64,000 nucleotides of DNA from Mesorhizobium neociceri (GTDB lineage: Bacteria; Pseudomonadota; Alphaproteobacteria; Rhizobiales; Rhizobiaceae), in assembly GCF_013520985.1 (NCBI RefSeq), contig NZ_JACDTY010000011.1, positions 1 through 64,000 on the forward strand, in the 5' to 3' direction. A program made the position numbers and the translations under genes. Position 1 is the stretch's first letter. Each line of letters begins with the position of its first letter. The notes below the pieces were generated by a model. That model saw only the letters and a list, made by a program, of their open reading frames with translations. It ran no database searches and had not been told where the DNA came from. Shown here in pieces: positions 26,147 to 34,464 of this stretch.

Positions 26147-27079
26147 TTAGCCCGCGTGCTGCAGCCAATGGCGGTCGAACACGTCGAGGATGGCGCGGTA
26201 TTCGGACGGCGGGATCTGGTTGACGCCGCCGTCGCTGTCGGCACCGAGGAATTGGCCGAACTGGCGGTCGACCGCTTCCGGGTGCTCCATGACGATGCCG
26301 AGACTTGCTAGGTCGGCGGCGATCGAGATGCCGGGCGGCAGGGGCCCGCCCCATTGTTCGGCGGCGGGCGCATCGCGCAGGCGCACCAACAGGATCCTGG
26401 TGGCCGAGGGCTGCGCTTCCGGGGCGAAGATGGCGGTGCCGACCATATAGCCGCCGAGCACGCTCACCGGCTGCGTATGCGGGAACAGGCAAAGGAAGGA
26501 CTGCGCCTCGCCGCCCACCTCCTTCAGATGCAGATAGAGGCTGCGCTTTGCCGGCGTGACCGGCCCGGAGAGCTGCAACTGCCCGGTCGGCAATGTCTCG
26601 CGATATGTGGCGGTGAAGGCATGCGCACCCGGCCCCGCCTCGATCGCCAGGCGGCCCCTGATGAGTTGGCCGCGATAATAGGGCGACCAGGCGCGAGAGT
26701 ACCAGGCATAGGTCCCGGCGAGCGCCAGTCCGATGCCTTTGTCGTCATGCCCGGGCGAGGCAGCGGACTGCGCGTGGGCGCGGCGTTCGAGCTCCGCCGC
26801 GTCGATGCCGTGGCGGGCGGCGATCGCGGCCGCGAAGCTCGGCAGATCGCTCTCGGCGATCCAGGCGCCGGGCTGCTCGATGCGCAGCACTTTCGCCCAA
26901 TCGTCGTAGACGCTGTGCTCGCGAGGCTGTGCGCGGCCCTGCAGCCATTTGTCGGCGCGCCCAACATCGAAAGCCGTCTTCGGGTTAACGGCGCGGAACG
27001 CCGCCGCCAGATCCTTGCGGCTGGCGGTTCCCAGCACGACCGAGGTCATTCGTAACTTCTGCGCGATGTTCAGTGCCAT
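26147..27079 (-). CDS. Hypothetical protein with HTH-like N-terminus
   Basis: I do not recognise a named family for this 310-residue protein. Residues about 5-65 (RKDLAAAFRAVNP ... KWLQGRAQPREHSVYDDWAKVL) look like a degenerate XRE-type helix-turn-helix. The rest (about 105-310) is a soluble beta-rich domain (GTYAWYSRAWSPYYRGQLIRG) and may bind a ligand. A perfect 8-bp inverted repeat lies 16 bp upstream of the start, which fits self-regulation. It sits between two copies of one IS element. Confidence 0.65.
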   Translation of the reverse strand: MALNIAQKLRMTSVVLGTASRKDLAAAFRAVNPKTAFDVGRADKWLQGRAQPREHSVYDDWAKVLRIEQPGAWIAESDLPSFAAAIAARHGIDAAELERRAHAQSAASPGHDDKGIGLALAGTYAWYSRAWSPYYRGQLIRGRLAIEAGPGAHAFTATYRETLPTGQLQLSGPVTPAKRSLYLHLKEVGGEAQSFLCLFPHTQPVSVLGGYMVGTAIFAPEAQPSATRILLVRLRDAPAAEQWGGPLPPGISIAADLASLGIVMEHPEAVDRQFGQFLGADSDGGVNQIPPSEYRAILDVFDRHWLQHAG

Positions 27080-27094
27080 CCGGCTGCACCTGTT

Positions 27095-27113
27095 CCATCC
27101 CGATGGAATCGGG
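27095..27113. promoter_or_regulatory. Inverted repeat upstream of the HTH-like gene
   Basis: atcccgat (27095-27102) and atcgggat (27106-27113) are exact reverse complements around gga, 16 bp upstream of the minus-strand start at 27079. Candidate operator for the neighbouring HTH-like protein. Confidence 0.45.
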
Positions 27114-27468
27114 ATTGGCTTCTTGTTCGAGCGAAGATCATGCTTTCACGCTCCCCGCTGCAACCTGAGCAAGCAAGCCATGTCGCAGGCTCCACGTCCG
27201 GTCGCTTTATTTCTACTGGCTAATATTCCAGGAATTCCAGAGAATTCCATGCCGTTCCGCACGTAGCCCCTTTTCGCGCCATCGACCAGCGCTAAGCTCG
27301 ACATGGGCAAGGGGCAGATCGTCAGGAAGAACGCGCTGAATGTGGGGCTTGAGTTCCCCTTCCTTCGTAGGGCTGTGACACGCTCGATGTCGAGCAACGG
27401 CGAAACCCGGCTGCGAAGACCGGGAACAACCGAACCGTAATGCCACCTCATCAAGAAGGAACTACCAG
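27114..27468. other. Gene-free stretch with EcoRI-like repeats
   Basis: No gene is supported in these 355 bases. A cluster of overlapping palindromic words (attccaggaattccagag, then gaattcc) lies at about 27225-27250. Open frames on the minus strand here lack family resemblance and good starts. Confidence 0.4.
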
Positions 27469-27708
27469 ATGACCTCAACCGCCTCTTCCAGACTCACCTT
27501 CGTTATGTTCACCGCAGGATGCATCGCACTGGCGCTGCTTTTTGCAAACGCGCCGGCCGGAGGATTTCCGTCGAAATATGTCAAGGCGCCCGCGCCGCAG
27601 GCCCTCCAGCCCACGCGTATCGCGGTGGACAACGAGGCGCACGCGATACGCTTCTATATCGACGGCAAGCAGGTCGCCCTGCTCGACGCGTCCGGTTTCA
27701 AGCAATGA
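27469..27708 (+). CDS. Small exported hypothetical protein
   Basis: The 79-residue product has an N-terminal hydrophobic signal (TFVMFTAGCIALALLFANAPAGG, about residues 10-32). A short mature part holds IAVDNEAHAIRFYIDGKQVALLDASG, which could be one beta-hairpin. Family unknown. An aaggaactacc ribosome-binding site favours the ATG at 27469. The IS element at 27740 begins 32 bp after its stop. It may be a real small periplasmic protein or a remnant. Confidence 0.5.
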   Translation: MTSTASSRLTFVMFTAGCIALALLFANAPAGGFPSKYVKAPAPQALQPTRIAVDNEAHAIRFYIDGKQVALLDASGFKQ

Positions 27709-27739
27709 GGAGGCAGCAGAGCCAAGAGGGAAAACCGTC

Positions 27740-28829
27740 GGCGTTGGTGCATCGCGGTCGGTCAAGTGATATCTACCAGCGGTTTGTAGCGTAGCCGAGT
27801 TTTTTCATGCCGTTCAAGTTCCATGATCCGCACCGTCATCGCGTGCCGAAGGCGCGGTATAGGGTTCGAAATTGGAGCGAATACGATCGCGGCCTTGTGG
27901 CGCGCGGCGATGTCCGGATGTGGATATCGGCGGATGCAATTGACGCCTGGAAGGCCGCATGCCGAACACGCCTGGCGGGCAGAGACGCTTCTCCAACCTG
28001 GCGATCGAGACCGTTCTTGTAATGGGATCGCTTCACAAGATGGCGCTTCGCCAGACGGAGGGATTTGTCCGCAGCGTCATTGAGTTGATGCGTCTCGATC
28101 TGACTGTTCCTGATCATACGACACTGTCGCGGCGACGAAGAACTGTTGCGGTGACCGACTTCCGCTGGCCGCGCAAAGGCCGGTTGACCTTGTTATCGAC
28201 AGCACCGGGCTGAAATTCTACGGCGCAGGCGAATGGGCAAGGCACAAACACGGCGAAACACGCCGTTCCTGGCGAAAACTGCACATTTCGGTCAACCCGG
28301 ATGACAATGAGATCATCGCCTTTGAGTTGACCGACGATGATACCTCGGATGCGTCGATGATCGGCGAACTCGTCGCCAATTCCGGCGGTAACATTCGTCG
28401 CGTCATTGCCGATGGAGCTTATGACGGTGAGCCAACATATAAGGCGATCCGCGCTGCCCGCCCGGCACGCTCACCGCCGGACATTGTCATCCCGCCGAGG
28501 GAGCCATCCATCCCCGACAAGGGCGATCCACATGGCGGAAGCGAGCGCGAACTGCACGCCGCCGAGATCGCTCTCCACGGTCGAATGGCCTGGCAGAAGC
28601 GACACGGTTACGGCAGGCGCTCCCTTGTCGAAACGGCAATCTCACGCATCAAGAGGATCAACGACGGACGCCTGAAATCCCGGACCTTCGGGCCTCAGCA
28701 GAACGAGATCGCCATCCACATCAAGATTGCCAACCGCAACATGATCATTGCGAGGCCGCTCTCCGAGCGCGTCCGCTGACACCGCTACAAAGTCAGACGA
28801 TTATCCGGTTGCCTCTGCGCACCAAAGTC
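27740..28829 (+). mobile_element. IS5-type insertion sequence, full length but decayed
   Basis: The element is about 1090 bp with imperfect ends: ggcgttggtgc on the left and, read inward, gacttttggtgc-like sequence on the right (9 of 11 match). The trinucleotide gtc lies on both sides, a possible target duplication. It carries a single transposase gene with two frameshifts. Its deletion derivative is at 25690-26112. Confidence 0.85.
27807..28779 (+). pseudogene. IS5-family DDE transposase, two frameshifts
   Basis: Frame one encodes the N-terminus (MPFKFHDPHRHRVPKARYRV... to DAWKA), frame two the middle (MPNTPGGQRRFSNLAIETVLVMG... to DFRWPRKG), and frame three the rest (DLVIDSTGLKFYGAGEWA through IANRNMIIARPLSERVR). 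One missing base near 27958 and one near 28181 explain both shifts. The DDE aspartates (VIDSTG, and ADGAYDG) and the glutamate (SLVETAISR) are present. Two unrelated shifts argue against programmed frameshifting. Confidence 0.85.
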
Positions 28830-28999
28830 GTCTGGTTCGATCGCTAGCTGGCGGCCAGAGCGAAAGCCTGAAGGTTCAATATCCGCCGAGCGAAGCGGTG
28901 ACGAAACGGTCGCAGGATGTCGGCAAGCATCCGATTGAACGGATCGCACATTTGAGCGTCTATCGGCAGCGCCGAGGTGGCGTGGAAAAGCGTAGATTT

Positions 29000-29076
29000 T
29001 GGCGCGCCCGAAGAGATTCGAACTCCTGACCCCCAGATTCGTAGTCTGGTGCTCTATCCAGCTGAGCTACGGGCGC
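29000..29076 (-). tRNA. tRNA-Arg, anticodon ACG
   Basis: A 77-nt gene folds as a full cloverleaf. The acceptor gcgcccg pairs with cgggcgc, the D arm has gctcagctggatagagc, the anticodon stem ccaga/tctgg has loop ctacgaa (ACG at positions 34-36), the T loop is ttcgaat, and the 3' CCA is encoded at 29002-29000. A 91-bp stretch (29007-29097) of this gene and its upstream flank is repeated at 24682-24772. Confidence 0.95.
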
Positions 29077-29224
29077 GCAACAGGCCATGACTTGCATAGC
29101 CCCGCGATCCGATCCTGGCGACCGGCCGCGACGAGACGTGTTCCCTAACGACTGAATTTCCGAAAAGCAAGCCGATCCGGCAAAAGTTTTGTCGCAGGCA
29201 GATCGAGGTGTGTTGCGATTCGGC

Positions 29225-30742
29225 TCAGGCCGGGCGGCGCAGGCCGGTGCGGGCCTGGTCGAGGCGGACCGGCTGGTCGGGGATGGTGACGGCGAAGGTG
29301 GTGCGGCCGCCGATCGATTCGACCAGCTCCACCGTGCCGCCATGGGCGCGGATCAGCTCGTGGGCGATGGCAAGGCCAAGGCCGGTGCCGCCGCTGCGGG
29401 CCGAACCGCGAAACGCCGCGAACAGGTTTTCGCGCGCCTTGGGCGGCAGGCCGGGGCCGGAGTCGGTGACGATGATGCGGCTGACGCTGCCGATACGCTC
29501 GGCCGATACGGCGAGCCGGCGCACCAGCGCGCTCTCAGAGTCCGCCGCCATCGCCTGCACGGCGTTGCGGCACAGATTGGTGAGCACGCGAAACAGCTGG
29601 TCGGAATCGGCATCGACCTCGAAAGCGAGCTCGACAGCGTTGACGAATTCGATGCCGTCCTCGATGTCGAGCAAGCCGTGGACGTCGTCGACCAACTGGC
29701 GCAGCCGCAAGCGTCGGCGCGAGGGCGCCGGCTCCTGGGTGCGGCCATAGGCCAGCACACCTTCGGAATAGGACACGGCGCGGTCGAGCGCCCGCAAAAG
29801 CTTTGGCGCGAAGGCCTGCACGGTCGGGTCCTTGACCAGGCGCAGACGGTCCGACATCAGCTGCGCCGAGGCCAGGATGTTGCGCATGTCGTGGTTGATC
29901 TTGGAGACGGCGAGGCCAAGATCGGCAAGGTGCTTCTGCTCGGCCAGCATCTTTTGCAGCCGTTCCTGCATTTGCGACAGTTCGCGTTCGGCGACGCCGA
30001 TCTCGTCGGCGCGGGCGGCCGGATGGATGATGCGCGAGGGATCGTCGGGCGCCTCGGAGAAGGACAGCATCGAGCGCGTCATGGTGCGGATCGGGCCGAT
30101 CATAATCAGGTCGATCGCGGCATAGACCAGCATGGCGGTGAACAGCGAGATCAGCAGCGAGACGAAGGCGACGTTGCGCGAATAGCGCAGCATGGCGTTG
30201 CGCAGGGAATAATCGGGCATGATCAGCTCGAATTCCTTGTCGCTGTCGCCGACCGGGCCGAAAACCCTGAGCATGCGCTTGCCGCCGAAGAACAGCGTGT
30301 CGAGCGCCCCGGTCATGCCCTTGATCATGCCGACATTGGCGATGTCGATATGCTCGTCGACCTGCGGCGGCATTTCGGCCACCACCAGCAGGCGCGAGAC
30401 GCCGCCGTCGCGCACCGCGATCGCCTTGGCGCCGATCGCCATCAGCACGTCGTTCTGGGCGGCGCGGGATAGCGAATTGGGCTCACCCTGCACCAGCACG
30501 ATCGACACCGCGGCAGCGGTGCTCAGCCTCTCCTTCAGCCAGGCCAGGCGGTAGCTGGCGATCCAGGGCAGGAAAATAAGGACTTCGGCCAGGAGCACGA
30601 AGACGATGGTAAGCAGCAGCAGCTTGGTCGACAGGCCGCGCGCCAAGGATACCGAGCGGCTTGGAACTGGGCGAACGGTTGCCGGGCTGGCGTCGGCTTT
30701 CGCCGGGCCGGTCCCTTCATCCGCTGAGGCAACTTCGCTCAT
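29225..30742 (-). CDS. Membrane sensor histidine kinase
   Basis: The 505-residue protein has two membrane segments (about residues 39-62 and 190-215), enclosing a periplasmic sensor region, then a HAMP-like linker. The dimerisation box SKINHDMRNIL follows near residue 288 and the HATPase domain has N box NLCRNAVQAM, G1 DSGPGLP and G2 GGTGLGLAI. No response-regulator gene is adjacent, so it is an orphan kinase. Rhizobial homologues with this H box are described as PAS-less two-component sensors, target unknown. It is divergent from the rpmH operon. Confidence 0.92.
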   Translation of the reverse strand: MSEVASADEGTGPAKADASPATVRPVPSRSVSLARGLSTKLLLLTIVFVLLAEVLIFLPWIASYRLAWLKERLSTAAAVSIVLVQGEPNSLSRAAQNDVLMAIGAKAIAVRDGGVSRLLVVAEMPPQVDEHIDIANVGMIKGMTGALDTLFFGGKRMLRVFGPVGDSDKEFELIMPDYSLRNAMLRYSRNVAFVSLLISLFTAMLVYAAIDLIMIGPIRTMTRSMLSFSEAPDDPSRIIHPAARADEIGVAERELSQMQERLQKMLAEQKHLADLGLAVSKINHDMRNILASAQLMSDRLRLVKDPTVQAFAPKLLRALDRAVSYSEGVLAYGRTQEPAPSRRRLRLRQLVDDVHGLLDIEDGIEFVNAVELAFEVDADSDQLFRVLTNLCRNAVQAMAADSESALVRRLAVSAERIGSVSRIIVTDSGPGLPPKARENLFAAFRGSARSGGTGLGLAIAHELIRAHGGTVELVESIGGRTTFAVTIPDQPVRLDQARTGLRRPA

Positions 30743-30848
30743 TAAGGCCTGTCTTCACAAACGCTTGATCGGTTCAGATTAGGCGATTGCGGCTTTTTTG
30801 CCAATTTCATCCTTCGTTGGACGATGGTACCAGCCAGTAAAACCGCCT

Positions 30849-30909
30849 CGAACTGGTCGTTCGCGCCGCGACGAACTGTTGGTTCGCGCCGCGACGAACT
30901 CATAGTTCG
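30849..30909. repeat. Three phased hairpins, 23-bp period, upstream of rpmH
   Basis: cgaac-NNNNN-gttcg occurs three times, at 30849-30863, 30872-30886 and 30895-30909, with loops tggtc, tgttg and tcata. The spacer cgccgcga is the same in both gaps. The region lies 158 bp before rpmH and 107 bp before the kinase start. The 324-bp gap holds no gene. Confidence 0.8.
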
Positions 30910-31066
30910 CGCTGGATTGACTCCCAAAGACCTTCTTTCTATAAGCCCGCTCACGCTCGGGCCATTCGTCCCGGCGCGGTTTCGATCGCGCCAATACCGG
31001 CCCGGCAAAGCTCCTGTTACACAGTGACAGAATCAAGAAGGGCCGCACCCCGCGGTATTAAAACAA

Positions 31067-31201
31067 ATGAAGCGTACCTACCAACCGTCCAAACTCGTCC
31101 GCAAGCGCCGGCACGGTTTCCGTGCTCGCATGGCCACCAAGGGTGGTCGCGGCGTCGTCGCAGCTCGCCGCAACCGCGGCCGCAAGCGGCTCAGCGCCTG
31201 A
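31067..31201 (+). CDS. rpmH: 50S ribosomal protein L34
   Basis: The 44-residue basic protein (MKRTYQPSKLVRKRRHGFRA...) is L34 of the large subunit, full length. It leads the conserved rpmH-rnpA-yidC run. It is too short for usual open-frame lists but is unmistakable. The ribosome-binding sequence is weak (upstream is A-rich), as often seen for rpmH. Confidence 0.97.
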   Translation: MKRTYQPSKLVRKRRHGFRARMATKGGRGVVAARRNRGRKRLSA

Positions 31202-31217
31202 ACGGAAGACGAGATCG

Positions 31218-31571
31218 TTGCCCGCAACCGGCAAGCCAGTGGGACCAAACCCCAAGCGGCTTCTGAAACGTGCGGAATTTCTGGCCGTCCGCCGCGGTGA
31301 AAAGCGGCGCGGGCGGCTTTTTCTCGTTGAGGTTCTCGACCGCAATGACGGCCTGTCGCCGCGTGTCGGCTTCACCGTCACCAAGAAAGTCGGCAATGCA
31401 GTCGTGCGCAACCGCGTCAGGCGGCGGCTGAAAGAAGCCGTGCGCACCCATGCCGCAAGTGACATGGCGCCCGGCAATGACTATGTCATCGTCGGGCGTG
31501 AAGACGTGCTTACCATTCCGTTCGGCCAGTTGAAGGCCGAACTCTCCCGCCGTCTCAGCGGATCACGATAG
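31218..31571 (+). CDS. rnpA: Ribonuclease P protein component
   Basis: The product is the basic protein subunit that helps RNase P RNA process tRNA 5' ends. It has RLLKRAEFLAVRRG near the start and the RNR signature (KKVGNAVVRNRVRRRLKEAVR). The start is not an ATG: a TTG at 31218 follows ggaag by nine bases and gives 117 residues; a GTG at 31239 is the alternative. The only upstream ATG lies inside rpmH and would make the protein too long. It starts 16 bp after rpmH. Confidence 0.92.
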   Translation: MPATGKPVGPNPKRLLKRAEFLAVRRGEKRRGRLFLVEVLDRNDGLSPRVGFTVTKKVGNAVVRNRVRRRLKEAVRTHAASDMAPGNDYVIVGREDVLTIPFGQLKAELSRRLSGSR

Positions 31572-31585
31572 GCCAAGGGCTTTCG

Positions 31586-33400
31586 ATGGAAAACAACCGG
31601 AACTTCTACATCACCATCGTCTTGTCGGTGCTGATCCTCGGGCTGTGGCAGATTTTTTACGTCATGCCGCGCAGCGAACAGCAGCGCGAGGCGGCCCGCA
31701 TCGAAGAGCAGCGGGTGGCGGAGCAGAAGAAGGCGGCCGAGGCCGCTAATCCCGGCGGCACGACGGCGCCGGCGGCGCCCGGCGCCATCCCGAACGCGCC
31801 CGGAACCTATGTCACGACACCGGAAGGCCGTGCGCAGGAAGTGGCCAAGACCGCCCGCGTCAACATCGATACGCCGAGCCTGTCGGGCTCGATCAACCTG
31901 ACCGGCGGGCGCCTCGACGACCTCAAGCTCAAGCACTACACCGAGACCGTCGACAAGACCTCGCCGCAGATCCAGCTGCTCAACCCGCAGGCGCTGCCCA
32001 CCGGCTATTATGCCGAGATCGGCTTTGTTGGCAGCGACACGACCGGCGCGGTGCCGGGCCCGGAAACCGTCTGGAGTGTCGACGGCAATGCGACCCTGAC
32101 GCCGGCGACGCCGGTGACGCTGACCTTCACCAACGACAAGGGCCTGACCTTCAAGCGCACGGTTTCGGTCGACAACGACTACATGTTCACCGTTTCCGAC
32201 GCGGTGCAGAATTCGGGCTCGGCCCCTGTCACGCTGTCCAACTACGGCCGCGTCATCCGTTTCGACAAGCCGGCGATTGCCAGCTCCTATGTGCTGCATG
32301 AAGGCCTGATCGGCGTCACCGGCACGGAAGGCCTGCAGGAGCACAAATACGCCGACATCGAGAAGAACAAGCTCTACACGCCTGGTAAGTCGACCGACGG
32401 CTGGCTTGGCATCACCGACAAATACTGGGCGGTCACCCTGGTGCCGACCGAGAAGCAGCCGTTCCAGCCGCACTATGCCTATTACGACAATGGCCGCCCG
32501 CGCTACCAGTCGGACTTCCTCACCGACCCGATCACCATTGCCGCCGGTCAGTCGGCGACGGTGGAGACCGAAATCTTCGCCGGCGCCAAGGAAGTCAACA
32601 AGATCAATGCCTACGCCCAGGACCGCCAGATCAGGCTGTTCGACCGGCTGATCGATTGGGGGTGGTTCATCTGGATCACCAAGCCGATGTTCTACCTGAT
32701 CGACACGCTCTACAAATTCTTCGGCAATTTCGGCCTGGCCATCCTGGCCACCACCGTCGTCGTCAAGACCATCTTCTTCCCGCTCGCCAACAAATCCTAC
32801 GCGTCGATGGCGAACATGAAGAAGGTGCAGCCCAAGATGCTCGAGATCCGCGAGAAATACGCGGACGACAAGATGAAGCAGCAACAGGCGATGATGGAGC
32901 TGTACAAGACCGAGAAGATCAATCCGCTCGCCGGCTGCTGGCCGGTGGCGCTGCAGATCCCGGTGTTCTTCTCGCTCTACAAGGTGCTCTACATCACCAT
33001 CGAGATGCGGCACGCGCCGTTCTTCGGCTGGATCCAGGATCTGGCGGCGCCCGATCCGACCTCGATCTTCAACCTGTTCGGCCTGCTGCCTTTCGCGCCG
33101 CCGGCCTTCCTGCCGCATATGGGCGCCTGGGCGGTGGTCATGGGCATCACCATGTTCCTGCAGATGCGCATGAACCCGACGCCGCCGGATCCGACCCAGG
33201 CGCAGATCTTCACCTGGATGCCGGTGATCTTCACTTTCATGATGGGCAGCTTCCCAGCCGGCCTCGTCATCTACTGGGCCTGGAACAACACGCTGTCGAT
33301 CCTGCAGCAGGGCGTGATCATGAAGCGCCAGGGCGCCAAGATCGAATTGTGGGACAATCTGGCGGCACTGTTTCGAAAGAAACCATCGCCGGCTGAGTAG
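31586..33400 (+). CDS. yidC: Membrane protein insertase YidC
   Basis: The 604-residue insertase puts proteins into the inner membrane, alone or with SecYEG. It has an N-terminal membrane anchor (about residues 6-26), a Pro/Ala-rich linker, a large periplasmic P1 domain (about 70-340), and the conserved five-helix Oxa1/YidC core (about 355-590, containing MANMKKVQPKMLEIREKYADD and GCWPVALQIPVFFSLYKVL). It starts 14 bp after rnpA and is followed by a strong terminator. Confidence 0.97.
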   Translation: MENNRNFYITIVLSVLILGLWQIFYVMPRSEQQREAARIEEQRVAEQKKAAEAANPGGTTAPAAPGAIPNAPGTYVTTPEGRAQEVAKTARVNIDTPSLSGSINLTGGRLDDLKLKHYTETVDKTSPQIQLLNPQALPTGYYAEIGFVGSDTTGAVPGPETVWSVDGNATLTPATPVTLTFTNDKGLTFKRTVSVDNDYMFTVSDAVQNSGSAPVTLSNYGRVIRFDKPAIASSYVLHEGLIGVTGTEGLQEHKYADIEKNKLYTPGKSTDGWLGITDKYWAVTLVPTEKQPFQPHYAYYDNGRPRYQSDFLTDPITIAAGQSATVETEIFAGAKEVNKINAYAQDRQIRLFDRLIDWGWFIWITKPMFYLIDTLYKFFGNFGLAILATTVVVKTIFFPLANKSYASMANMKKVQPKMLEIREKYADDKMKQQQAMMELYKTEKINPLAGCWPVALQIPVFFSLYKVLYITIEMRHAPFFGWIQDLAAPDPTSIFNLFGLLPFAPPAFLPHMGAWAVVMGITMFLQMRMNPTPPDPTQAQIFTWMPVIFTFMMGSFPAGLVIYWAWNNTLSILQQGVIMKRQGAKIELWDNLAALFRKKPSPAE

Positions 33401-33424
33401 CCGGCGCCCCTTCTGGCCAACTCG

Positions 33425-33455
33425 AAAAGCCCCGGTTCGTCCGGGGCTTTTTTGT
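33425..33455 (+). terminator. Rho-independent terminator after yidC
   Basis: aaagccccgg and ccggggcttt pair around a short ttcgt loop and run directly into six or more T. It lies about 25 bp after the yidC stop and closes the rpmH-rnpA-yidC operon; in this strain engB is about 5.3 kb further away. The following bases to 33751 hold the fasciclin leader and no gene. Confidence 0.9.
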
Positions 33456-33751
33456 TGGGCGACATGTGCATCACGTTCCCGTGAGGCGCGAAACTTGAAG
33501 CACGTGAAGGGCGTGTCTCATCCTGTATCCCCCAGGACGTTCAGGACGGATCACCCTTCATTCGAAAATAGCTTCGCTGGAGCCGCATCCTCTTGGCTTA
33601 GGTCGCGGGGACATTGGTTCCGGGCGGCCGACTTGTCTTTAAGTATTTGTTTATATTATATTTTCACGATCGTTTCGAAACTTTCCCTCCGCCGCCGCGT
33701 AACTCTCCCCGACAATCGAATCAACAATTGTCGCAATGGAAGGGTTCTCCA

Positions 33752-34318
33752 ATGGCACAGTCCATCCTCAAAGCTCTCTGTATCTCGGCCGTCCTCACGG
33801 TCTCCGGCCTCACCGCCACGAGCGTCTACACGTTCGCCAATCCCGCCGTCGGCGGCGCCGCGATGTCGACCACGAAGAACATCGTCGAGAATGCGGTCAA
33901 CTCGCCGATCCACAAGACGCTGGTCGCAGCCGTCAAGGCAGCCGGTCTTGTCGACACGCTGCAGAGCGCCGGTCCGTTCACCGTGTTCGCGCCGACCGAT
34001 TCCGCCTTCAAGAAGCTGCCCGCCGGCACCGTCGCCACGCTGGTGAAGCCCGAGAACAAGGACAAGCTGACCAAGATCCTGACCGCACATGTCGTTTCCG
34101 GCAAGATCTCGGCCAAGGAGATGATGACCAAGGCCAAGGCGATGGGCGGCAAATATGAAATGAAGACCGTTTCCGGTGACACGCTGACCGCTGAGGTCAA
34201 GGGCGGCTCGCTCTACATCGTCGACGAGTCCGGCGGCGCCGCCAAGGTGACGATCGCCGACGTCAACCAGTCGAACGGCGTCATCCACGTCGTCAACAAA
34301 GTGCTGTTGCCGAAGTAA
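33752..34318 (+). CDS. Exported fasciclin (FAS1) domain protein
   Basis: The 188-residue protein has a signal peptide (about residues 1-30, ISAVLTVSGLTATSVYTFA) and one FAS1 domain (about 45-188). The domain includes TVFAPTDSAFKKLP, the H-box region VVSGKISAKEMM and the closing NGVIHVVNKVLLPK. Such secreted or anchored domains act in adhesion and envelope stress. A ggaaggg site favours the ATG at 33752. A paralogue lies at 45582 beside an ECF sigma/anti-sigma pair that may control both. Confidence 0.9.
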   Translation: MAQSILKALCISAVLTVSGLTATSVYTFANPAVGGAAMSTTKNIVENAVNSPIHKTLVAAVKAAGLVDTLQSAGPFTVFAPTDSAFKKLPAGTVATLVKPENKDKLTKILTAHVVSGKISAKEMMTKAKAMGGKYEMKTVSGDTLTAEVKGGSLYIVDESGGAAKVTIADVNQSNGVIHVVNKVLLPK

Positions 34319-34423
34319 CGGCTTCCGGAAAAGGGGATGTCGGCAAGTCCGCGACGGCTTTCTCGGCTTGCCATCCCGCCTCATGACGAGGTGCCATGTG
34401 TTGCGGAAGCCGCCTTCGACACG

Positions 34424-34464
34424 ACCGGGGTCCTGCTTGTCCTTCGCGGGGCCCCGGTTTCGTT
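34424..34464. terminator. Hairpin between convergent fasciclin and efflux genes
   Basis: accgggg (34424-34430) pairs with ccccggt (34452-34458), followed by tttcgtttt. It is located where it can end both the fasciclin transcript and the minus-strand efflux operon. Confidence 0.65.

Noticed and set aside
27146..27478. 110-codon minus-strand frame in the 27.1-27.5 kb gap
   Set aside because: No recognisable family, poor start and overlap with a promoter-like region.
29189..30472. 427-codon plus-strand frame opposite the histidine kinase
   Set aside because: Antisense shadow; kinase motifs on the minus strand are complete.
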